This document shows positions 55,921 through 64,000 of a stretch of 64,000 nt of DNA, one piece after another; the first letter of the stretch is position 1; every line of letters starts with the position of its first letter. Below the pieces are notes generated by a model. That model was not told where the DNA came from and did no database searches. It saw only the letters and a program-made list of their open reading frames with translations. The DNA is from Ophiura sarsii (Eukaryota > Echinodermata > Ophiuroidea > Amphilepidida > Ophiuridae), in assembly GCA_035610835.1 (NCBI GenBank), contig CM069447.1, positions 44,117,893-44,181,892 on the forward strand. Direction: 5' to 3'. A program made the translations under genes and the position numbers.

Positions 55921-57340
55921 CAGATTACATTCCCTGGCCTATCGCGGAGTCGTTAGTCATGAGTGAGTACCAATTTCATAATTATGGAAAAGTAAATCGA
56001 GAAAAACGCATTACCTTGGAGGGGTATGTATACCCTGAAAGTATAACATTTGGCATGTAAGCTCATAAAGCACTGTATGAGTTTGACACTTTAAATTTCT
56101 ACCAACCCATTGAGATGGCCACCGTGATTTACTGTGATGGCAATTCACTCGAAAAGCGTCATATTCACTCTAAGAGGGACACCCGAAGTCGAAATTGTCA
56201 TGGTCAAATGCATTTTTCCTTCAATAAATACATACTGCCAAATATGCATTTTTATGGCGGGGATTTGAAAAATTGCATTTCACCTTTGACAATCCCTCGA
56301 CCATGTCGAACTAGATTATCTAGTCATTTTAGCTTGTACGTTTTGATAGTGCTTTACATGAATGTATATAGCGTGGAGTGTCAGCCGGGTGATAAAAAAA
56401 AAATCCGTAGTTGATTAGATTATGTTATCTACGCAAAAATATATCGCAGAAATGTGATTGCGCTCCAATCATACCAATATTGTTAATATAAATATGATAG
56501 AAGATCGTTAAGAACAGTTAAGGATTCAATTCTTACTAAGAATGTATTATTTTTTATTCAAATCAGTCAAAAGAGTATCCAGAAAGACAAGAGATGCTGA
56601 ATCGCCTACCAGTAGGCGACAGTATCATGAAATCAACAAGATCAAGCATGTTTAATCGGTGACGCCACTTGTTCAGTCCCCGATCAATCGCCGACCTTGA
56701 CACGACGGCACAAGTTGTGACATGTTGCTGTCAAGACTGCTCGCCGATTTGTACATATTGAGCAGTTGACTACTAATCGGCGACTAATCTTCTGTAGTCG
56801 CCGATTTAACATGTCAAGTTGGCTTGCATCTTTTCTCCCGCTTGGAGCAGACTCGATCGCCGACCACTTTCCAACTACACACAACCACTCATGATGCGCG
56901 CCAACTCATCGGCTTCCGCTTCCAAACCGCTCATGTGTCCATGCCGACCTTCTCGATTAAAAAAAACCGCCACGATTTGTTTACTGCGAGAAAAAATCGT
57001 GGCGAGTTTGTCAAATTTGCCACGTGCTCCCGAACACACAAGACTGGAGAAGACTGCACAGGAGTCCCAAACCTTGCCGAAACTACACATGAAAAAAGAA
57101 AACTGCTCACGATTTTCGAAAAATGGCCAATCGTGACCAGTCTTGAGCAGTCTGAAAGTGGTTTTCTAGCATATAATCGGCTGTGTGACTGAACCTTTAA
57201 GTATTAGGCTATCTGCATAGGCGTGTACAGGATGGTGTTGACGGGGGACCTTACCAATATACCATGGCTATATCTGTGCCTACTTAAGGGTCCCGAGAAA
57301 TTTAGAATTCAATCTAGACATCCAGAAAAAACATTCCCGA
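55921..57340. other. Spacer between genes 3 and 4, CGCCGA-rich part
   Basis: About 55930-56400 is absent from the matching gene 2 flank and may be an insertion. About 56600-57180 is rich in TCGCCGAT / ATCGGCGA and ACTGCTC / GAGCAGT words in both orientations, including CGCCTACCAGTAGGCG, and has the style of the other motif-array elements. The 100-120 residue frames there show no known domain. Confidence 0.45.
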
Positions 57341-57369
57341 TGCCATCTTGTTACTTAAGCTTGAGTAAA

Positions 57370-58040
57370 ACGTAGGCGCGAAGCACAAATGAAAATCAAT
57401 TTTTAAAAATAATATGGTCCAGATAAAGTTCCTGAAGCTATCTTGTTTTAAATCATGAAACATTGAAACTATTGCTCACGTAGCGCGCAAAAATGGCAAT
57501 TTTATGACTCAAAATGTCCCAAAAACGTTCCTGTAGGTATCTTGTTAAGCTTAAATAATAAAAACTAAATCGCGTGAAGGACACACATTATTTTTCTGCT
57601 TTTAGCTAAAATGGCCCACTAATAAACATTCTTGAACCCATCTTAAATCATTCGCGCGCAACGCGCAAAAATTGACAATGTTAACACTCAAAAAGTCCAA
57701 AAAACGTTCCTACAGCCTTTAAATAATTAAACATTGAAACGAACTAACAAATAATACAATTTGTTAACTAAAAATAGTCCAGAAAATATTTCTGAAGCCA
57801 AGTTGTTAAGCTTGAATCATTCGCGCGCAGCGCGAAAATATTCACAATGTTACACTCAAAAGGTCCCGAAAAAACGTTCCTGTATATAGCCATCTTATTA
57901 AGTTTGAATAATGAAACATTATGAAACTAAATCGCGTGAAGCTTTAACAAATTCCAGTTGATTTTTAACTAAAATGGACCGGAAAAGTTCCTGAAGCTTT
58001 TTTTGAAACATTGAAACTAATTCACGCGCAGCGCGTAAAA
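57370..58040. repeat. Irregular GCGCG palindrome tandem repeat, duplicate of 3154-3640
   Basis: Same order of units as the first block plus additional units at the left (from about 57370), so the first block looks truncated at its left end. Confidence 0.75.
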
Positions 58041-59066
58041 ATTGGCAATTTTAACACTAAAAATGTCCGGAAATTGTTTTCAGGGTTTTTTTTACTAAAA
58101 TGGTTCAGAAAACATTTAAAAAACGTAAGCAATGTCAATCAAGTTCAAGTTGTCAGTGTAGGCCTTGTGTATATTCAGACACGAGAGATGGTTAACTCGG
58201 TTGTCTCATTGTTGGAAAGACTTGATGCGATACGAAAACTTCAATATTAAAACCGAAAGGAAAACTACTGAGCCATTTTTTTGTTTTCCTCTGAAATTCG
58301 GCTGCTTGGCAACGAGGTTGTTGTTAGACATTTTTTTGGAACGAGGTCGTGGCATATACTAAATACTCACATTGAACTTTTCTTTTTCCATGTCTGGTAC
58401 ATCTTCAATAATGATTATCGTGACGAACTATCCATCCAAGCACTCAGTAACATTCGTTACCATGGTAACCATGTCCTTTTGATCACTAACCCTGGGTTGA
58501 TTGCTGGTTGAAGTTACATGTATCTCGTGCTTTTATAATACATGTATCATATACATGATTACACCAGTCCCTGATTACACATAGTCAACCTGTCAACAAC
58601 CTGCTATGGTGAACGGGTGGGGGGGGGGGGGGGGTTATTATTTACATGTATTATTTGCTTTTGTCCCCATTTGTATCAGAGCGGAATTAACAATTAAGTT
58701 TTATCAAAATCTTATTTTATCCCATTTGCAATTGATTACAAACTTGTGCGATTGAAAAAAAACGTACACAGAAAACAAGCAACTAAACAATCAAACACAT
58801 ATCTAAACAAAACAAAAACAAATAAATAAGTAAATCCAACAACCAACTAAATTGAATGAATGAATAGTTAGGCAGGTGAATGAATGAATGGGAGAATGAA
58901 TAGATTAAAATTAAATTAAAAAATAAAAAAATAAAAAAATGACTGAAATAATGGCACGTCACAGAACTTGATCTATTTAACAACTCGAAAACTAAAGTAT
59001 TTAACATTTTCAATGTTTAGTTTTCAGAATATTTCACACTTTGTATAGTGCAACACTTCTTATTAA

Positions 59067-59383
59067 AGGTAGGTGTTCCGATTCCTGGACCGATTTTCAA
59101 CTTGATGTTTTCTATTTTACATGAAGGGTCATCCTTGAAATAGTCGTATTCCAAAAATTGAGTTGCATAACTCCAATGGTTCTCAAGGTGACATGGAATT
59201 TTCCCATTGAGTAGTACACATACTGACCCTTTGGCAGTATTAAATTCACTGCATTTTGGCCTATAACGTCTAAATGGAACATATCTTGCGTCTAAGATTT
59301 TACAGAAATAATGAGAGAAATATAGGTTTTCTTTTTATATCAAAATATGTTGATGTTAAAAAAATTGTTCGGAACATCCACCT
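59067..59383. mobile_element. TTAA-flanked MITE, segmental duplicate of 4937-5266
   Basis: Same ends and flanking TTAA (59063-59066, 59384-59387), 13 bp shorter than its duplicate. Confidence 0.65.
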
Positions 59384-59544
59384 TTAATTAGTAATTTTCA
59401 CACACGTGGGTATTCAATACTATTAAATACATATAAAGATAATATAAGCACGTCGGTTCAAAGTTCATTAAAGCTACAGTATGATCTTTTTCAAATGTTT
59501 ACACTTTGTTTTCCCTCTCTCTCTCTCTCTCTCTTATGATGAAG

Positions 59545-59860
59545 TTCGACTTATCAGGAAAGACCTTCATGGACTTCATGGATCATCAATCTATCTACAT
59601 GTATGTTCCTCGCTGTAAGAAGAGAGCTGGTGATTCCTCCGTCCTGGTTGCTGCTCCCAAATTATGGAATGAGCTCCAAGTACATCTGAGGGAATCTGTT
59701 TCCTTGCCTGCTTCAAACGCGCACTAAAACCCATCAGGCTGTTTCCAACATAATTTGTTATCCTGTTTTCCTTGTTGTTATGTACATGTATGTACAGATG
59801 TAGCGATGTGTAGTCTGTGTAGAGCGCTTTATAAATGATTTGTATTATTATTGTTATTGT
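59545..59860 (+). pseudogene. CR1/jockey-type LINE tail, duplicate of 5423-5735
   Basis: Same C-terminal LWNEL.VHLRES block, stop and AGAGCGCTTTATAAATGATT tail. A few codons near the left end differ (a repeated TTCATGGA). Confidence 0.7.
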
Positions 59861-62323
59861 TTATATTTGACCGTATTTTCCGTAAACCATCACAGAACCT
59901 TGACTAAATAATAACTGGAATATGCTTCCATTTTTTTTTCTCCGATTTTCATCATAAAGTATATTGTATTCCCTTGTGTACAGTTGTGATCGTAGCCGTG
60001 TTAAACGTTTAACACTAACAGTGACAAAACCATGAGAACGGACTCACAAAAACTAAACCTGTCGGGATACATTTTCAAAATTTGAGTTTGAAGTAATAAG
60101 GTAGCGTATTGCTCTGTAACTATAACATCTGTGCTTAGTCAAAAAAATCCTCATAATATGCCTTTAAGTTAGACAATCAAATACAGTGGTATATTAAACA
60201 CACACTATCATGACTTGTCTATATAAATACCGATAAGGTCATATTATCAGATTATCGGAAACGAATGATTCATTCACACAGTGCACCAGCAGTTAATACA
60301 TCATCGAGAATTGACGAAATAGGGCGAAATAGCTGGACATGCATGGACAAACGAAGGCTTTTCTTGCTCTCGCGGCCATGTTTTCTCTTTGGTTATTTTC
60401 ACCGAAATAAGCTAGGGTTAGGAATACCCCTCAAAAGTTTCACACAGCTCATTGTACAGGGGTAAACTTTTGGTTTTACACCGGGGTAGGAGAGCTGAAC
60501 TTGTTTTTAAACCTGGGGGCTTTCTTTGTTGAAAGGGTTTTTTATCAATAATATATAGACGCGGCCGGACAAACTGGCGTGCATTAAAAGACCTTACAAA
60601 TATCATGATATTTTTGGTATTAAATGATAACAATAATATTATCATGTATGTCTCTTCAGCTATCGTTATTGGGCGACTTTTACCTTGTTGGTTGGCAAAA
60701 GTCGGTAATTCAGGCAACACTAGCTGAAAGTCGCCCCCCCCCCCCCCCCCCCCCCCCGGGAAGTCGTCTTGTCATCTCTGTGTTTCGTAAACGAGCAGTC
60801 ACTGTCGTTCTAGACTTCGCCAGTAGCACATCGCTGACGATACCGAGAGAGCGGATGCAGTGAACTGTGTTGCTCTATGATTTATACAGATAGGAAATTG
60901 CTAATGGAAACTTGTTGCACAATTTCTATTGCGGTGTGGTGTAAAGGTTTGTACTAATTATGTACATGTATACATATTGACGTCATCGGTGGACAAAAGG
61001 CTACTGTTCTCTTTAACAAATCATTATACCGTAAATAATTAATGAGCGTATAAAGTACTCGGAACTACCATGCGAGTTTCATGTGACTAGTGGAATATAT
61101 GAATCTGTCGCCGCATTACACATGTGTCAGAAGAGAGCACACAAATCAGCAATGGAAACAATCGGGGATTTACCCTGCGTTCAGAAATGATGCAATATGA
61201 ATCATTATCTGTAATTATGTTATGACAATAATCATGATGATGATTACAATTTGAGGAATTTGGTTCAGTACACGGACAAAACTCTCTACTCGGCTCAAGA
61301 GTTCATAGGATGTATGCACTTCGTCGCGACGCGTCGGTTTTTACTATTAAAGGGTATTCAAGTCCGGAAATCGTGTGAATTCCGTTGTAAAACGTCATAA
61401 CAGGATTTGCATGTGGAAGGGAACCGGCATAAAGCATGCATAAAGGCACTGAACTACTAACATTTAATAGCTGTATTTCGACGGAATCTACCGTTGACTG
61501 GAACAGTGGGCTATCGTATAAATCGTTTTGTTCTTTAAATCGTGTAAGTTCAAAGCCCGGTTCAAAGTTGCCGATGAAAAATCGGGAGACAAGTTGCTTA
61601 TAAAAACAATTTGAATCGTGTCATTTTCATCGGAAGAGGAAACTGTAATTTGTTAACGGAATTGTAATCTACACTCAAGAAGTGTGTTTTTCTGGTGGTA
61701 TAGTACCAAACGGTATTTACAATGAATGTGTATCAAGATGAATATACTTTTTCAGCTGGTTAACAATCTTTATATACAAAGTTACTGAGCCATAAATAAA
61801 CACCAGCACAAAGGTGTTTATTGTAATACAACTATAAGCGTATTGCTTAACAGTTTTCAAAGGCAGGTGCTACATACAATACTACGAGATCTTGAAAAAC
61901 CTTGACTTGGGACAGTTCGGGCAGTGATTTACTGATATTAAAGGAACCACAATCAGTGGAATACATCCTGCACTTACTAACACTACGACAAACTTGTACA
62001 TTTGTATGGGTACATGTGTACCGGCATAGGATTAAATTAAATTAAACCTTGGGGCCACACTTTTGAGTTATTGTGTTGTGCTGCCTAAAATACCAAAGCA
62101 ATCTGAACCAAGTCATCGTCGTGTTTTGCCGCATTATTGGTGGTGGTGGAATTGATAAACGCGCTGGAACCTGACAAATCCGACGTGTACTTTTATACGA
62201 GAAGACCTGAAATCAAGTTGAAGTATTCCGCATAGCATACCACGACCATTGAGTGATGTCTGGGTCGAGTGGATAATTTTTTAGTGACATAGCCTTCGAA
62301 TTTGACCCTGTGTAGACGTGCAG

Positions 62324-62330
62324 TATAAAG
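62324..62330 (+). promoter_or_regulatory. TATA-like box upstream of gene 4
   Basis: TATAAAG lies 68-74 bp before the ATG in CGTGCAGTATAAAGGAATAG. Gene 3 has TTTAAGG at the same place. Gene 1 lacks the whole 29-bp segment. Plausible core promoter, unproven. Confidence 0.4.
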
Positions 62331-62397
62331 GAATAGAGAACCGGGGAGACATACTCATCATACACACTGGGTACAGTTTACAAAGTCGTCCGTCACC

Positions 62398-63486
62398 ATG
62401 GAAACTACTATGGAAACAACCAGTTCTATCCCATATTCGGACTCTACGATTAGGCCTAATACCACCGGTAATGTAACGGAATCAGGGTTTGTTTTCGATG
62501 ACATGACTCAAAGAATAATAGTTGCCACCGCGGTGATATGTACTTCTGTGCTTGGGATTTTCGGAAATAGCCTCGTTATTCTGTCGGTGCTGATGTCGAA
62601 AAGGTTACGAACTGCAAGTAATACTTTCGTCTTGAACTTGGCCTGTTCCGATCTGTTGACATCGCTGCATACCCCTTGGAACGCGGTGGCTCTTCTGAGC
62701 CACTCGGGATGGCCGCTCCCGCCCGCGGTATGCACCGCCGCAGCCGGGATCATGTTTGTGTGTGTAGGGTGCAGCCTCTACAATCTTGCCTCTATTGCAA
62801 TTGACAGATATATTGTTATAACTCGCCTTTATAGAATAGACGGAGGCATCTACCCTCGATATGTATTAGTAATTTGGATAGCGTTAACATGGCTGATACC
62901 CTTCGCTATATTCATTGTACCGCCTCTCATCGGCATTGGAGGAATAGGATACAACTCAAAGTACTGTAGCTGCAGCCAATTGTCATCGGTGGAAAGTTCC
63001 AACACTTACGACGTCATCACGTCTATTGGAATCTACCCAATCCCTTTGATCATCATCATTTCATCGTATTCAACCGTTTATTTCCATATCCGACGTCACA
63101 CCAACAATATACTGAACATGTCGTCTGGAGGCACGCGCAATGACGAAGTCACTGCGCGCGTAAAACATCGCCAGGTGCTAATCACCAAAAACATGTTCTA
63201 CGTCGTCTGCGCGTTTATATTCTGCATCACGCCGTACGGAATTAGCCTCGTTATCGACTCCAGCGACCCGGTGGTGCCTTATGTAGCGACATTGGTCCTG
63301 ATGAACGCATGTATCAATCCGCTGATTTACGCCAAGCATCCGTTGTTTAAGAAAGTATATAGGAAGATTTTAACGTGCAGATGGAAGGAGGTCATTTCAG
63401 AAGAAACGGATAGCATAATGCGTATGAGAACGATCTCGACTCAGCGTTCACCAAACTATATTTCTGTCAAGCAAAATGTAACCTAA
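62398..63486 (+). CDS. Class A G-protein-coupled receptor, single exon (gene 4)
   Basis: 362 residues. It differs from gene 1 by only about ten residues, mostly in the N-terminus (METTMETT, RPNTT), plus ILSVL for IMSVL, LIGIG for LNGIG in loop 2 and VISEE for VITEE in the tail. Sequons Asn21 and Asn25, DRY 136-138, CITP 276-279, NPLIY 307-311. The start has the best context of the four (CACCATGG) and the only TATA-like box in its proximal promoter. Intact C-tail with TISTQRSPNYISVKQNVT. Same unknown ligand class as gene 1; helices are identical, so the two probably bind the same ligand. Confidence 0.94.
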   Translation: METTMETTSSIPYSDSTIRPNTTGNVTESGFVFDDMTQRIIVATAVICTSVLGIFGNSLVILSVLMSKRLRTASNTFVLNLACSDLLTSLHTPWNAVALLSHSGWPLPPAVCTAAAGIMFVCVGCSLYNLASIAIDRYIVITRLYRIDGGIYPRYVLVIWIALTWLIPFAIFIVPPLIGIGGIGYNSKYCSCSQLSSVESSNTYDVITSIGIYPIPLIIIISSYSTVYFHIRRHTNNILNMSSGGTRNDEVTARVKHRQVLITKNMFYVVCAFIFCITPYGISLVIDSSDPVVPYVATLVLMNACINPLIYAKHPLFKKVYRKILTCRWKEVISEETDSIMRMRTISTQRSPNYISVKQNVT

Positions 63487-64000
63487 ATTAAAATGAACTT
63501 AAATATTAACCCAGTTCTTTCGTGGCTATTCGGTGGCGTAGCTAGAGGGGAAAGGAGAAGGGGAGGCGAGCCATGTTGGAAGTGTAGTGCACAAGAAACC
63601 TTCTTTGTACAATGCATTAGGGTGAACCCTTCACCTTTCATTTTCATCCTTCAAAAGATGTGAAATTACATTGTTTTACTTTTCACCGCCAAGAAATTTA
63701 CCCAGTAAAATGTCGGGTGAAATAATTTGTACTTTCATTGTACATGTAAATACATGATGTACCCCTAGTGCTAACGTTTTAGGCCATCCTGTATATTGTA
63801 TTGCTGTAAGTCTATACACTATAGTCTAGATGGGGTGACAGGTGACGTCACACCGGGCATTTGGTCGGCCATTGTTCTTTGCCCGGCGCGCAACCTGTTT
63901 TGTTAGGACCCGTGCTTTTAAAACTCACGCCAAAGTATTATAAAGGGCAATAAGGCATAGTGGACAGTGTTGTGGTCATATGCTGTAGTCCCTCAAGCAT
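63487..64000. repeat. 3' flank of receptor gene 4
   Basis: Matches the starts of the gene 1 and gene 3 flanks (CCAGTTCTTTCGTGGCTATT, GGTGGCGTAGCTAG, CATCCTTCAAAAGATGTGAA) with internal deletions, up to about 63810. After that it is unrelated and carries a TGACGTCA at 63843-63850. No gene is visible before the window ends. Confidence 0.75.

Larger units (their letters stand above)
58041..62397. repeat. Duplicated upstream region of receptor gene 4
   Basis: Close copy of about 3641-8179 without the 3970-4340 insertion. It contains its own TTAA MITE (59067-59383), CR1-type LINE tail (about 59545-59860), poly-C run (about 60735-60757) and CRE (60978-60985). No other gene is seen. Confidence 0.85.

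Noticed and set aside
56824..57192. 122-residue frame as a host gene
   Set aside because: Overlapping frames on both strands, no domain, and a repetitive CGCCGA-rich base.

Overview
This is animal genomic DNA, not bacterial. It is AT-rich, has very few long reading frames, is crowded with transposon remnants, holds a 100-N scaffold gap (16714-16813), and its only convincing host genes are four intronless seven-transmembrane receptors. The very frequent AGGCCTAC and TACATGTA words, together with lineage-expanded single-exon rhodopsin-type receptors, suggest a marine invertebrate deuterostome, most likely an echinoderm. That placement is inference; no taxonomic marker gene is present.

The four receptor genes are all on the + strand: 8180-9280, 41131-42210, 50090-51142 and 62398-63486. 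All are class A GPCRs of 350-366 residues with a conserved helix-1 GNSLVI, helix-2 Asp, DRY/ERY, NPLIY and a short amphipathic tail. They lack the aminergic Asp3.32, the opsin Lys7.43 and the CWxP toggle tryptophan (they carry CITP). Genes 1, 3 and 4 are nearly identical; gene 2 is the older, divergent paralogue. Flanks are duplicated with the genes: about 3.15-8.18 kb matches 57.64-62.40 kb, the flank after gene 1 (9.28-11.09 kb) matches the flank after gene 3 (52.69-55.65 kb), and bases 1-191 match the start of the DNA that interrupts gene 3. A fifth receptor therefore probably ends just upstream of base 1.

Gene 3 has been altered by retroposition. A poly(A)-ended 1.5-kb insertion (51127-52627), flanked by a 9-bp direct repeat, split off its last 18 or so codons. 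These survive as an orphan at 52628-52690, and the receptor now ends in four residues encoded by the insert.

Between the genes the DNA is a museum of mobile elements. A reverse-strand RTE-type LINE (about 21.75-35.8 kb) is broken by a 10.3-kb element with terminal arrays of a CAGTCCGAAG-type repeat and a 9-bp target duplication (22237-32549), and by a 1.8-kb hAT-like element (33038-34861). The 10.3-kb element itself contains Harbinger-like, hAT-like and piggyBac-like MITEs and large fold-backs. Elsewhere lie a 3-kb satellite (17.2-20.3 kb), tRNA-derived SINEs, LINE tails and many terminal-inverted-repeat elements. The paired segmental duplications provide natural empty sites for several of them.

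No operon or pathway is present. The biology is a tandem chemosensory or orphan receptor array evolving by duplication in a transposon-rich region.
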